DNA from: Metallosphaera yellowstonensis MK1
Lineage (GTDB): Archaea > Thermoproteota > Thermoprotei_A > Sulfolobales > Sulfolobaceae
DNA: 64,000 nt
Reading direction: 5' to 3'
Assembly: GCF_000243315.1 (NCBI RefSeq)
Contig: NZ_JH597761.1
Span: 850,069 to 914,068, forward strand
A program made the position numbers and the translations under genes. The notes under the pieces are model-generated. The model was not told the origin of the DNA. It was given only the letters and a program-made list of their open reading frames with translations, and ran no database searches. Shown piece after piece: positions 30,276 to 40,840 of the stretch; the stretch's first letter is position 1, and every line of letters starts with the position of its first letter.

Positions 30276-31571
30276 ATGTTCATGAGACTGGCGGGCATAG
30301 CCTTTTTACTCTTAATAGTCTTACCCTTGACCTCCACGGCACAGACTCTACCTCTCTCTCAGCCTGCCCTCTCTTTCCCCACAGGAGTGACCTTCTTCCC
30401 CCTCACCGGCACAATTTCAACCACCTTCGTCGAGGGACAGACCAACCTAACTTACCTCCACATTGGTGAGTCCTACATCTCCGGCCAACCCTTCACTTAC
30501 GGGAACGCATCGCTTCAGCTCAACGCCATGCTGAACGGATCTTTCTGGGCCCAGGACGTCATGTTGTTTCACCAAACCTCCAACGATACCTTCACTGTCA
30601 CTTTGGTTATCAACTTCTGGAACTTGACTGGGCCTTTCACGGCACTACACTCCAATACCACTACGTTTAGGAACTTGGGCGTGTACTGTTATCAAGGCCC
30701 CACCTTCAACGTTACCTTACCGGTCTCGCTGGCGCTCTTCATGAACTCTTCTGGCGGATTAAGCTTCGGTTACTCCCTGAACGGGGATAGGAAAGTATTC
30801 CTAACCCTGCCCTTTTCAGGTCAGTTCAGGTTAGGGGGCCTTTCAATTGCTGGCCTTCCCAACGATTTGGAGCTGGTTTGGGGAGGACCTGGGGGAGGTA
30901 GTGTCGTGGACATGAGTGCAGTGGGTTTCGCTGAGCTCTACTTCCTCAATGCCACCAAGTTGAACATTGTCCCATCGGCCCTCTCAGTGGGTCTGGACAC
31001 TGCAGAGTCGGCCTACGGCGTGGTCGTCACTCCAGACCTACAAGACATTAAGCTTCCCTTTGCATTGATTAACCGGGGAGTTAACTCACCTTCTGTGCTC
31101 TGGCCCGTCCCTCCAACGATATCCACTGTGCAGAGGAACACGACCGTAAAGGTTACCCTGCAATACGGCAATTATACCTTCTCGAATCAAGAGGTGGAGA
31201 TCCTGGTTCCGCACGGACTGGGACTCAAGGAGGAGTACGTAGGTTTAACTAATTCCAGCGGCGAGGTAACGTTCTTTAACGTCACCCAACCCTTATATGT
31301 GGTCTATTTCCCCGGCAACTATTCGCTCTCCGAGTCTTATGCTGTCTCATCTCCACAATTGAACAAGCTCATCTCCTCTGTGTCCTCGGAGTTCAGGTCG
31401 TTAGTCGACTTTCTGAAAAGCTACAACTTCAGTAAGGCATTAAGTTCCGACTTCCAACACGTCAAGTATAAGCAACCTAAAACCGAGACGAACTACCTCC
31501 TCCTGGAGGTCATAGCAGGGTTCTCCATTGGACTGATAGCCTCAGCAGTGTTCATAAGGAGAAGTTCATGA
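30276..31571 (+). CDS. Thermopsin-family (A5) secreted protease, membrane-anchored
   Basis: About 431 residues. A signal peptide (MRLAGIAFLLLIVLPLTSTAQ-like) precedes a long Asn/Thr/Ser-rich extracellular domain with many N-glycosylation sequons. Segments ASLQLNAMLNGSFWAQDVMLF, FWNLTGPF and LELVWGGPGGGS match the thermopsin family of acid proteases. A C-terminal transmembrane helix plus RRSS anchors it. The catalytic residues of the family are not firmly known. Divergent from the NfeD-like gene with interleaved promoters. Confidence 0.8.
   Translation: MFMRLAGIAFLLLIVLPLTSTAQTLPLSQPALSFPTGVTFFPLTGTISTTFVEGQTNLTYLHIGESYISGQPFTYGNASLQLNAMLNGSFWAQDVMLFHQTSNDTFTVTLVINFWNLTGPFTALHSNTTTFRNLGVYCYQGPTFNVTLPVSLALFMNSSGGLSFGYSLNGDRKVFLTLPFSGQFRLGGLSIAGLPNDLELVWGGPGGGSVVDMSAVGFAELYFLNATKLNIVPSALSVGLDTAESAYGVVVTPDLQDIKLPFALINRGVNSPSVLWPVPPTISTVQRNTTVKVTLQYGNYTFSNQEVEILVPHGLGLKEEYVGLTNSSGEVTFFNVTQPLYVVYFPGNYSLSESYAVSSPQLNKLISSVSSEFRSLVDFLKSYNFSKALSSDFQHVKYKQPKTETNYLLLEVIAGFSIGLIASAVFIRRSS
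31069..31084. repeat. TTAACCGGGGAGTTAA inside the thermopsin-like gene
   Basis: The 16-base sequence identical to the copies at 27993 and 28134 lies inside the coding region, encoding part of LINRGVNS. Its presence in a protein-coding context is unexpected if it is only intergenic regulatory sequence. Confidence 0.5.
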
Positions 31572-32009
31572 GAGCGTCACGTGAACGTGTCGAAGACGTG
31601 ATGCTATGGGGTTTGGGCTACATAGGATTTCATTCTTACCATTTGCTGGAGTTTAATTCTTAACTAAACTCGCGTAATCTGTCCCAAACTCTTCCAAATC
31701 CCTCTTCAACTCTTCATCTATCCTGTTCAGAGATTATCGTGAAGTCCGTGTTGTTTACTTTCGTGTGCTCTGTGGGACCGTTCAATTTTCTTAGACGTTT
31801 AGTCCAGTGAATCTTCTTAAATTCAAAATCCAGTGTCTAATTAAAAGTAAGTTTCACGTCTTTTCCGTTAAAATTGAAGTATCCCACAAATCAACTTCAA
31901 CGTAAACAATTAAGGTTTATGCCACGTTTAAAAAGCCTCAGGGGCCTGATAAAGGCGGGCCTCATCCGGGCTGAGGATAACTCAAGGGTAGACCGTGGTT
32001 AATAAACCA
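31572..32009. other. Intergenic region with a solo E-type right end
   Basis: No gene seen. On the minus strand, 31608-31635 reads ATGAAATCCTATGTAGCCC followed by AAACCCC, the right end of the E-type elements, without the rest. The stretch ends in a hairpin GTGGTT-AATA-AACCAC (31995-32010) directly abutting IS copy B. Confidence 0.4.
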
Positions 32010-33010
32010 CAGCAGTTATGGAACGGGAGGAGCAGGAAGGTTAACTGGCACTGATCCTCATGGTCCTGGTAGGTGGGAGGGCCAGCGTGAGGAACGCGGC
32101 CGAGACGTTCGGGTTGGACTACTCAAACCTGCTGGGGGCGTTGGGAGAACTCGACGACGCGCGGAGGGACTGGAGGTCCTGTCAGGCTCGTGAAGGGTCA
32201 GGTAGCCGTCATCATAGACGACACCGTGGACCACAAGGAGTACTCCAGGGGAAGGACGTGAGCCCCTGAGAACCACTGGATCTACTGCCACACCCACGGG
32301 AGGTTCGAGAGGGCCAGGCTCCTCACGGTCGCCATAGTGGACCTCTCCACGGGCAGGACGTTCATGGTGAGAGCTTTCCCCTACGCCGTGAGGAAGATGT
32401 TGGATTTGTGAGGGTCGCCGAGTTTAAGACCAAGATCGAGGTGGCCGGATGTTGGACGTGCTCAAGGGGCGCTTCCGGTAGCCAGGGTCGTCTTCGACTC
32501 CAGTACTGTCCGAGAAGCTCGTGACGGACAACGTGGTGTCGGAGCTCAGGTCCAACCGAGCTCAGGGTCGAGTCGGCCCAGGGGACCCTCGAGGAGGTGG
32601 AGGGACACCTCCCAGTGGGATATCCCCCGGAGTCTACTTCGCCGACCTGACCCTGGGAGACCGAGCGATTACGGTGAAGTTGCTAGTCCGGGAACGTAAA
32701 CGTGACTCCATGACACACGCCAGGTACCTCTACACGACCGACCCCTCGCTCAGCGAGGAGGAGATCGAGGAGGCCTGTCGTGTGGGAGATCGAGGAGCTC
32801 CACAGGGACGTCAAGGCCCTGGGACTCCTCATTCTGGAGGAGGCTTCAGGGCCACCTCACGATCTTCACCGTCAACAACGTCGTCAGGGAGCTGGTGGGG
32901 GAGCCGAACCTGAGGAGCGTGGAGGCGTTCCTCAGGTTCTCGAACGTCATTTAGGCTGACCACCCAGGCTGATGAAAATCTTTAAGTTACGTTAAAGTCC
33001 ATAACTGATG
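32010..33010 (+). mobile_element. Decayed copy B of the 1214-bp DDE insertion sequence
   Basis: The left terminal repeat CAGCAGTTATGG starts at 32010, and the degraded right repeat TCCATAACTG ends near 33007-33010. About 150 bases after the left repeat are deleted, along with many small gaps. It shares with copy A the loss of four bases in the DYLEVLSG region and a shortened segment before the second catalytic Asp. No target duplication is seen. Confidence 0.85.
32060..32990 (+). pseudogene. Transposase pseudogene of IS copy B
   Basis: Frameshifted remnant of the DDE transposase. Recognisable parts are RASVRNAAETFGLDYSNLL (from 32084) and KLLVRERKRDS (near 32680). The DDE catalytic frame is interrupted at several points, so no active protein is expected. 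Confidence 0.85.
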
Positions 33011-33033
33011 TCGTTTAGATGAATGTAGACCTT

Positions 33034-33393
33034 TCACTCGACTTCCGTTATCATTCCTACCCAACCTTCTTGGTCATACATGATGTACTGCACTCTCATG
33101 GTGAGTCTCTTTGTACCCGATTTAGTCTTTACTTTCAACTGGTAGTCAAAGTAGTAGATGTTGCCGTCGGTCTCTACCTCAGCCTTCTTGGGAAACTCGA
33201 TGTCGTAGTCGTATTTCTCTGAGATCTCCTGAATCTTTGCCGTAAGTCTCGTAATAATATCCTTAACCGAGTCTCCGTAGATCGGTTCAAAGGTTATTGC
33301 CCTCAGTTCTTCCTTGAACGCAGATATACTTTCACTTATCTTTATTCTTCTCGCCTTTCCTTTGGTCTTAGCATCCACGGATAACACTTCCAC
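33034..33393 (-). CDS. Hypothetical protein, 119 aa
   Basis: A lysine- and glutamate-rich soluble protein, probably two helices followed by a beta-sheet (YYFDYQLKVKTKSGTKRLTMRVQY). Flanked on one side by IS copy B and on the other by the IS607 relic, so it may be an accessory gene. No family recognised. Confidence 0.55.
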   Translation of the reverse strand: MEVLSVDAKTKGKARRIKISESISAFKEELRAITFEPIYGDSVKDIITRLTAKIQEISEKYDYDIEFPKKAEVETDGNIYYFDYQLKVKTKSGTKRLTMRVQYIMYDQEGWVGMITEVE

Positions 33394-33492
33394 ATACTGG
33401 ATTATAAAGTATGGGAGTCCAATGGAAAGCCGTTGACAACAGTCTCAGACAAACCGTGAAGTTTATACTCTTTATATGTAAGTTTAATTGTA

Positions 33493-34051
33493 ATGCTGAA
33501 ACCTAAGGAAGTGTGCCAAAACTGGGAATATCCTACCGCACGTTGCAGAGCTACGTTAAGAAAGGTTGCATTAAACCTGTACTAGAGACCGGGAAGTGGA
33601 GGTTCGGGGAGGACGTGGAAAAGTTGATGGGGATAGTGAGGAAGAGGAAAGTGGTATTATACGCTGGAGTGTCATCGCGAAAGGACGAGTTGGCAAAGCA
33701 AGTTAAGTACCTCGAGGAGAACGTTAAGGACCACGAGCAGGTCATCACGGACGTGGGACCTTCATTGAACGTGAAGAGGAGGGGGTTCCTCAACTGAGGA
33801 TGATAGTAAACAACGAAGTGTCGAAAGCCGTAGCCTACCCGGACAAACTGGTGAGGTTCGGTTTCGAGATGGTAGAGGAGGTATGCAGAGCGCACAGTTG
33901 TGAAATAGTAGTGTTGAACAAGGAGGACAGGACAACAGGACAAGAGTTGATAGACTTAATTTCCATCTTGGTCTCATTCGGGAAACTGTACGGTATGGGG
34001 AGTCGTGAGTACGAGAAGGTGAGGAAGTGTGCCGAGGAAATTAAGGCGTAG
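33493..34051 (+). pseudogene. tnpA: IS607-family serine recombinase TnpA, frameshifted
   Basis: A MerR-like HTH start (LKPKEVC, then after a frameshift LGISYRTLQSYVKKG) leads into the resolvase domain VVLYAGVSSRKDELAKQVKYL. The catalytic serine of the VSS motif is kept, but the usual arginine of YARVSS is glycine. A stop after KRRGFLN and a further frameshift separate the C-terminal part (33800-34051: VRFGFEMVEEVCRAH). At least two frame breaks make it inactive. Confidence 0.85.
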
Positions 34052-34440
34052 GAGCTTTACACCAAAGGAAGAGTACGTTTACCTTACACACTCCATAAAG
34101 AACGACAAGGAGGAGGAGAGCAGGGTACTGCTGGAGAACTACAAAGTCCTTTTGCAGGATGCATTAGACCGGTTGTGGGATGGAGTGCAAGTTAAAAGAA
34201 AGGAGGGTTAAGAGGGGTAAGAAAGTCATCACGAAGGTCAAGATAACCCTCCCCGAGAAGAAGGGAGTGTACAAGGTGTTGAGGGACGAGCTGGAGGAGG
34301 TCAACGTTCTTGCCTCACACTACGTTGACAAGGCCATAAACGACGCTCAATGTTGAGGAGTTGGAGGAGGGCTGAAAAAGGACGAGTGTCGTTGAGGAAA
34401 CCTAGGGCTGAGGGTAGATATCATATGAAAACCTATGGAA
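34029..34440 (+). pseudogene. tnpB: TnpB N-terminal remnant
   Basis: The first 60 codons read PRKLRRRSFTPKEEYVYLT and continue in another frame as VITKVKITLPEKKGVYKVL and ASHYVDKAINDA, typical of the start of TnpB in Sulfolobales IS607 elements. The RuvC nuclease domain and zinc finger are absent: the coding sequence passes directly into the right end. It begins overlapping the end of tnpA, as in intact IS607 units. Confidence 0.75.
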
Positions 34441-34450
34441 CTTGAACCCC

Positions 34451-35806
34451 TCAGGAGATGTAATATTCTTCAACGATTCTTCGGACCTTCCATCCCTCGC
34501 TCTCTAGCCATTCGAGTCCCTTCTCTAGATCACCTCTCACGATTCTAACGTTATCTGGAAAGTTCACTACGCTAAGTCTTGCTTCCATGTCAGATATGTC
34601 CTCATGTATAGACACTGAGATATTTTCCAGCTTAGTTCCAAAACCAAATAGCGATCTCGCCCTACCTGAATACCTCTGCGGGGATAGAACTTGGGTCATA
34701 CCATACTCGTCCTTGACGACTAAGAAGGGAATTATAACCTCAAGTTTCTCGTCGGCGAATATTGTTCTCCTCCCAAGAGAGGCCAACTGATCGAGCTCGG
34801 CCTCTTTACTTTGCTTTAGCGAGAGGAGTTCCGTCCTTATCCTCTCAACCCCGTCCCTTAAGGCCTGTATCCTTTCGTCCACTTTTTCCAGTTCTCTCTT
34901 TTCAGCCTCTTCGAGCCTTCTGATCCTTTCCATGTAACTCCTCACTTCGGCTCTATAACTTTCTAACAGGGAATTTATCTGGGTGTCGATCTCCCTAATT
35001 ACCCTGTTCTTACTCTCCACGAAGGCCCTAATTTGTTTCTCTGACACCAGACCTGCCTCCGCGTCTAGTTGTGTCTTGCTCAGTATCCCGTAAATCTCAG
35101 CTAGCTTAGGGGCGTATTCCATGAGTTTCTTCTTGACTTCCTCATAGGCTTGCGGTTTTTTAGCCTTGAGGAGATCCTCCAACTTCTGCCTTTCTCCGTC
35201 TATTTCATACCTATACTTGGCCTCTATCCTCTGCCTCTCCTCCGCCAATTTCCCTATGAACATCTCAGAGATAGTAACCAAACGTCTAACGTACTCGTCG
35301 ATCCTCGCTATTTCAGCGGATACTGTCTGTTGGATCTTTTTCCATTCCTCCATTTCAAGTGAGGCCCTCTCCTCTGTGAACCGTCTATCCAGGGGGATTA
35401 AGTTGAGGGATAGAGAGACGTTTTTAATTAAGGGCGTTAAATCCTTCTCCACTAGTCCCTTGAGCCTAAAGTTCTCTTTTCCCCTGAGTTCTCCCCAACT
35501 TATTGAGGTCATGGAGCCCAGGAATTCCTCTGGGGATCCGAGTTGCGATAGTTTGTCCAGAAACAGAGAATAGTTTTGTAGTATACCTCTATTTATTGAG
35601 GTTTCGATGGTACCACTCTCGTCAAATATCAAGTACGCCCCGGTCTCCTCTACTCTGAGGAGGAGTAGAGGCCACCCAACTAGACTCATTGAGGTTACCC
35701 TAACCTTCTTGGATAAGGCCTTGGCCACAACTACGGCTAATTGTCTCTCAGGGGAAAGGGCTGAGTTGTTGGAATCCACAGCCAACGCTGAGTATACCGT
35801 TTTCAT
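34451..35806 (-). CDS. Long coiled-coil protein of unknown function
   Basis: A 451-residue protein. A globular N-terminal part (1-150) and C-terminal part (350-451) are joined by a long coiled coil (about 150-345) rich in Glu, Lys, Arg and Leu, like SMC-type or Muf-like rods without an ATPase motif. No signal or membrane segment. I do not recognise the family. Its stop codon abuts the right end of the IS607 relic, so its original 3' end may have been altered. A further gene of unknown function precedes it. Confidence 0.75.
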   Translation of the reverse strand: MKTVYSALAVDSNNSALSPERQLAVVVAKALSKKVRVTSMSLVGWPLLLLRVEETGAYLIFDESGTIETSINRGILQNYSLFLDKLSQLGSPEEFLGSMTSISWGELRGKENFRLKGLVEKDLTPLIKNVSLSLNLIPLDRRFTEERASLEMEEWKKIQQTVSAEIARIDEYVRRLVTISEMFIGKLAEERQRIEAKYRYEIDGERQKLEDLLKAKKPQAYEEVKKKLMEYAPKLAEIYGILSKTQLDAEAGLVSEKQIRAFVESKNRVIREIDTQINSLLESYRAEVRSYMERIRRLEEAEKRELEKVDERIQALRDGVERIRTELLSLKQSKEAELDQLASLGRRTIFADEKLEVIIPFLVVKDEYGMTQVLSPQRYSGRARSLFGFGTKLENISVSIHEDISDMEARLSVVNFPDNVRIVRGDLEKGLEWLESEGWKVRRIVEEYYIS

Positions 35807-35890
35807 GAGTGTTGATAATGTATACCTGGAAGGTAATTAATTAATCTCCAGTAAACAGGGAGCAGATAACGTGAATGGAGGGCCACAGTT

Positions 35891-36688
35891 TCACTTGAGG
35901 TAATTGGAGACCTCCCTCACAGCCTCTATTATCCTCAGGAGTTCCCTACCGAACTGGTCGGTCTCCCCCTTAAGCGCCCTCTCTCCCTCCTCCACTAACT
36001 TCGCTATTCCTCCCCTTATTCCGTAATCCAATATGGCCCGGTCTATATATCCGGTCCTTTGGCCCACTATGTAGAAGATTTCTACTCTCTTGGAGTTAAT
36101 AAACTCCTCCAATTTCTCTGAGAGCATGAGGGCCCTCAGGGAGTCCTTCCTTGAGATCGTCCTAGCCCATGGCCGCTCCTTCCTGAGGTTTTCCATCACG
36201 TCGCTCTCATAGGCCATATCGGTGAGGTACGTGAGTGGATCTGCGCTGTCTTCTTCTCTTCTCTTCTTAACTAAGTCGTTTATGAACGAAAAGAAGTCTT
36301 GAGTGATCCTGACCTCGCCCATCTCTGGAAATGGATAAAGGGATTTAACTTCAGCTTCCCTCTTGATCAGGCTAAAGGTTTCCCTCACGTGATCCCTGAT
36401 CTTCTGTTCCTGGAGAGGTTTGTTTTCCAGTACAGATGAGGTTCCGAGGATCGACACTACGTCTAAGGTAATCAGTACCTGGACGGCCTCGTTGTACCCC
36501 TTGTCTCCAAGCTTTGGAAAATGTTTAGAAGCTTTGAGATAATAACTAGGCCAGTCGTGTAGTTTATACATAGTGGGCGGCTTAGCGTAGTACAGCCTCA
36601 TGAAGTAGCCCCCATTTAACCTCCTATATGCATATATCGCCTTCTCCCTATCCACTCCCATCCTTTCAGCCAGTGCTATGTAGTCCAC
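35891..36688 (-). CDS. Hypothetical protein, 265 aa
   Basis: A mostly helical, charged soluble protein with segments RLNGGYFMRLYYAKPP and VEIFYIVGQRTGYIDRAILDYG. No known domain recognised. It lies between malonyl-CoA reductase and the coiled-coil gene on the same strand, separated by about 70-85 bases from each, so it may be transcribed with them. Confidence 0.7.
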   Translation of the reverse strand: MDYIALAERMGVDREKAIYAYRRLNGGYFMRLYYAKPPTMYKLHDWPSYYLKASKHFPKLGDKGYNEAVQVLITLDVVSILGTSSVLENKPLQEQKIRDHVRETFSLIKREAEVKSLYPFPEMGEVRITQDFFSFINDLVKKRREEDSADPLTYLTDMAYESDVMENLRKERPWARTISRKDSLRALMLSEKLEEFINSKRVEIFYIVGQRTGYIDRAILDYGIRGGIAKLVEEGERALKGETDQFGRELLRIIEAVREVSNYLK

Positions 36689-36755
36689 TGGAGTACACCT
36701 TGTGATCTGTCCAGAATTAGAGTTTGGTTTAAAAAAAGAGTGGTGTTTTCACGAT

Positions 36756-37844
<1,089 letters not shown>

Positions 37845-37893
37845 TTAGCACTTGTAGAATATAAACTTACTTTTACCGTTTAAGTTCTACAGT

Positions 37894-38415
37894 TTAGACT
37901 CCTAAAGAAATAAAAGATGATTCTATAAACCCACTTATTGTAAGTATTATCGCAACTACACCTACAACTATCAGGTAGGTGTTGAGTTCCCTCCTCCATG
38001 AACCGTCCAGAATAGCCTTAGTCATGAAGAAACTCTCGGTCATCATGGCCGTATAGGATATGAACTCCAACCAAAAGAAGGGTAGAAAGGCCTCAATTCC
38101 AGGCAAGACTACACCTGGCACTCCCCTGTAGGAACCTATGGCCGAGAAGGCGTAACCGGTATCTGCCAATATGAAGAGCCCCACAGGGATCCCGATGAAG
38201 GGGAATGACATGAATAGGGACAGGAAGAAGTTGTGCCCAGCGATGGAGGTGCCCATGCCCACTATTCCTTGGTTACTTGAGACTGTGGAGTTCAAAGAGT
38301 TCAGTATCTGCTGCCCCATTTGGGGATTGGTCGGTATAGCTGACACAGCAAAGAGGACTGTTACATTGACCACCAGCAGAATGAAATATAACTTGACTCT
38401 CTCCTGAGATACCAT
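37894..38415 (-). CDS. Multi-pass membrane protein, possibly SpoIIM/DUF95-like
   Basis: A 173-residue protein with about four transmembrane helices; the pattern PFIGIPVGLFILADTGYAFSA with FWLEFISYTAMM recalls the SpoIIM/DUF95 family, though I cannot confirm it. An extracellular loop (about 28-55) is Asn/Ser-rich. It follows dihydroxy-acid dehydratase in the opposite gene order but on the same strand. Role unknown. Confidence 0.65.
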   Translation of the reverse strand: MVSQERVKLYFILLVVNVTVLFAVSAIPTNPQMGQQILNSLNSTVSSNQGIVGMGTSIAGHNFFLSLFMSFPFIGIPVGLFILADTGYAFSAIGSYRGVPGVVLPGIEAFLPFFWLEFISYTAMMTESFFMTKAILDGSWRRELNTYLIVVGVVAIILTISGFIESSFISLGV

Positions 38416-38455
38416 AACTTCTCTATGGTCAACTGGGGAAAAAAGGATTATCGAA

Positions 38456-40129
38456 TCAAAGTAGCACGGCTCCCTTAGCGGAGGAGGTCACAAGTTTGGA
38501 GTACTGCGCCAGGAGGCCTGTCTTGTACCTAGGTTCTGGAGGACTCCAGTCCTTGGCTCTCCTCTTAAGTTCACTTTCGCTCACCTCAACGTCCAATCTA
38601 CCGGTTCCGCCGTCAATGATTACGACGTCTCCGTCCTGTAGCAATGCTATGGGGCCGCCTGTTGCTGCCTCTGGTGCTACATGTCCTACCATTAACCCTC
38701 TCGTAGCTCCAGAGAACCTCCCGTCTGTAACTAACGCCACTTCCTCGCCCAAACCCTTACCGACGATGGCACTGGTCACTGCCAGCATCTCCCTCATGCC
38801 GGGTCCTCCTCTAGGCCCCTCATACCTTATTACCACCACATCCTTGCTCTTCACCTTGTCCTCGAGGACGGCCCTAAAGGCCTCCTCCTCTGAATTGAAG
38901 ACCACGGCCGGTCCCCTATGATACTTTATCTTACTGGCAGAGACTTTGACCACTGCTCCCTCAGGTGCGAGGTTTCCCTTAAGGACTCTTATCCCACCAG
39001 TTGGCATGAACGGAGAAGTGACGTCTCTGACCACATGGTCGTGCCTCACGCTGGGGAGCTTATATTCAGACAGGGCTTGGGCTAGGGTCTTCCCGGTTAC
39101 CGTCAGTGCCTCTCCGTGAAGCAAGTTGGCGTCAAGGAGTTTCTTCAGGATTAGGGGGGCACCGCCAACCTGGTGTAGGTCAGCCATCACGAATTCCCCT
39201 CCAGGCTTCATGTTGACTATCTCAGGTACTTTCCTCCCGATCCTATCAAAGTCGTCAAGTGATAGGTTCACTCCAGCCTCGTGGGCTATGGCCAGTAGGT
39301 GAAGCACTCCGTTGGTGGATCCTCCGCTCGCCATGAGGACCGCGATGGCGTTCTCGAAGGCCTCAAACGTGAGTATGTCCCTAGGTTTGAGCCCCGTCTC
39401 CATGGCCCTCATTAATGCCAACCCAGTCTCCTTGGCGTATCTAACCCTCTCACTGTCCACTGCAGGCGGGGAGGCGCTCCCAAGTAGGGACAGCCCCAAG
39501 GCTTCAGAGAGAATTGCCATGGTGTTGGCTGTGTACAGTCCTCCACACGCTCCCGGCCCGGGAATTGCCTTATCCTCCATGAGTCTTAGATCTTCCGCAG
39601 TCAACTTACCTGCCGTGTAGGCCCCCACGGCCTCATACACGTCCCCTATGGCTATGGGCTTTCCCTTGAAGTTCCCGGGGAGTGTGGTACCTCCGTACAT
39701 GTAAACTGAGGGGATGTTTAGTCTGGCCATAGCCATCATGAGCCCTGGCTGAGTCTTGTCGCATCCTCCTAACGCTACGAAACCGTCGTATCCGTGGGCG
39801 TTCACGGAAAGTTCAACGGTGTTAGCTATCACCTCCCTGCTCACAAGGGAGTACTTCATCCCTTCGCTTCCCATGGCTATACCGTCTATCACGACTGGGG
39901 CTACGAAGGTCCTCGGAGTACCTCCCAGCTCCCTCACACCTTCCTTTACGACCTGGGATAGACCTAGGAGATGTATATTACAAGGTCCTGCCTCGCTCCA
40001 CGCCACGGCTATTCCCACTAGTGGCTTGGACAAATCCTCATCGTTGAGGCCCATGGCCTTAAGGAAGGCCCTATTGGGTGCCTTCTCGTAACCTCCGTAA
40101 ACCTTCTGGGATCTAGATCTTTCCACCAT
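38456..40129 (-). CDS. ilvD: Dihydroxy-acid dehydratase
   Basis: A 557-residue Fe-S enzyme of branched-chain amino-acid synthesis that dehydrates dihydroxy-isovalerate and -methylvalerate; archaeal homologues also dehydrate sugar acids. Landmarks are GGCDKTQPG with a cluster cysteine, [14 protein letters not shown] with another, and [14 protein letters not shown]. The C-terminal swivelling domain includes [11 protein letters not shown] and [17 protein letters not shown] box centred about 27 bases upstream suggests a leaderless message. Confidence 0.95.
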   Translation of the reverse strand: MVERSRSQKVYGGYEKAPNRAFLKAMGLNDEDLSKPLVGIAVAWSEAGPCNIHLLGLSQVVKEGVRELGGTPRTFVAPVVIDGIAMGSEGMKYSLVSREVIANTVELSVNAHGYDGFVALGGCDKTQPGLMMAMARLNIPSVYMYGGTTLPGNFKGKPIAIGDVYEAVGAYTAGKLTAEDLRLMEDKAIPGPGACGGLYTANTMAILSEALGLSLLGSASPPAVDSERVRYAKETGLALMRAMETGLKPRDILTFEAFENAIAVLMASGGSTNGVLHLLAIAHEAGVNLSLDDFDRIGRKVPEIVNMKPGGEFVMADLHQVGGAPLILKKLLDANLLHGEALTVTGKTLAQALSEYKLPSVRHDHVVRDVTSPFMPTGGIRVLKGNLAPEGAVVKVSASKIKYHRGPAVVFNSEEEAFRAVLEDKVKSKDVVVIRYEGPRGGPGMREMLAVTSAIVGKGLGEEVALVTDGRFSGATRGLMVGHVAPEAATGGPIALLQDGDVVIIDGGTGRLDVEVSESELKRRAKDWSPPEPRYKTGLLAQYSKLVTSSAKGAVLL

Positions 40130-40480
40130 CGAGGTTCTTAGTGACCTTTAGTATTTAAACCTCAAGCACCATCCCGTAACGTCGACGCTGTAGGGTGACC
40201 TGTTAATTGGAGATTACGGAGAGAGGGTCAAGGGTGACACCTGAGGATCATCAACTCGAAATTATTTAGTCTCACCCTTTTTAACTCCTCTAAGGAATAC
40301 CCTAGCGTGTAAAGGATGATTAGATTGGTCTTTGCTGAAGGATGATGAATGCACGTCAGGATGATTCATGCTTTAATTATTAATGATTGTTTTCGTTCTA
40401 TTTCTATATTTTTCGAGGTAATTTTAATTATCAGGGTTACAGTTAATTAACTCCTCGTCGTAGAGATCCTGATGCCTGTA
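40130..40480. promoter_or_regulatory. Divergent intergenic region with palindromes
   Basis: About 350 bases between ilvD and a PadR-type regulator. It holds the ilvD TATA box (40153-40160), an A/T-rich stretch (40365-40435), and a 12-base palindrome AGTTAATTAACT (40441-40452), which could be an operator for the adjacent regulator. An imperfect repeat GGATGATGAATGCA / GGATGATTCATGC occurs at 40339-40374. No gene seen. Confidence 0.4.
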
Positions 40481-40490
40481 GGTGGGTCAC

Positions 40491-40832
40491 ATGAGCTATA
40501 GGGAATTTCCGAGGATGATGATAATCAGGGGACTATTGCAAGTTATAATCATTTACATCCTTTGCAAACATGGTGACATGTACGGATACCAACTGAAAAG
40601 GAAGGTGGACGAACTACACAGGAGGAACGTCCCTCAGGGCCTCATATACACGACCCTGAAGAGGATGGTGAAGAACGGACTACTTAACTCCTACCTTAGG
40701 GAGGGCAGGACATACTATACCCCTACCGACGGTGGAAGGCAATTCCTGAGGAATCATCTCAACGTGTTGTCCAACGTTCTAGCAATAATCCACGAGATTT
40801 TGGACTACTGCGAGAGGACGAGTTTAAGTTGA
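40491..40832 (+). CDS. PadR-family transcription regulator
   Basis: About 113 residues from the ATG at 40491, preferred because GGTGG lies just upstream. A winged helix includes MYGYQLKRKVDELHRRNVPQGLIYTTLKRMVKNGLL, with wing RTYYTPTDGGRQFL and a C-terminal dimerisation helix. PadR proteins repress genes and respond to small ligands. The adjacent palindrome suggests autoregulation. Target unknown. Confidence 0.82.
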   Translation: MSYREFPRMMIIRGLLQVIIIYILCKHGDMYGYQLKRKVDELHRRNVPQGLIYTTLKRMVKNGLLNSYLREGRTYYTPTDGGRQFLRNHLNVLSNVLAIIHEILDYCERTSLS

Positions 40833-40840
40833 GGACTGAT

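Larger units (their letters stand above)
33431..34450 (+). mobile_element. Decayed IS607-type transposon (copy E-d)
   Basis: The left end, GCCGTTGACAACAGTCTCAG then GTGAAGTTTA, matches the short E elements. It is followed by a broken serine recombinase gene (tnpA) and the first part of a tnpB gene fused to the right end (AGGGCTGAGGG, ATATGAAAACCTATGG, CCCC at 34447-34450). It is the only copy with coding sequence and is the probable parent type of E-a, E-b, E-c and E-e. The right edge touches the stop codon of the next gene. Confidence 0.75.

Noticed and set aside
40339..40374. Box C/D small RNA suggested by ATGATGA
   Set aside because: A C-box-like sequence is present but I could not find matching D (CTGA) boxes at the usual spacing.
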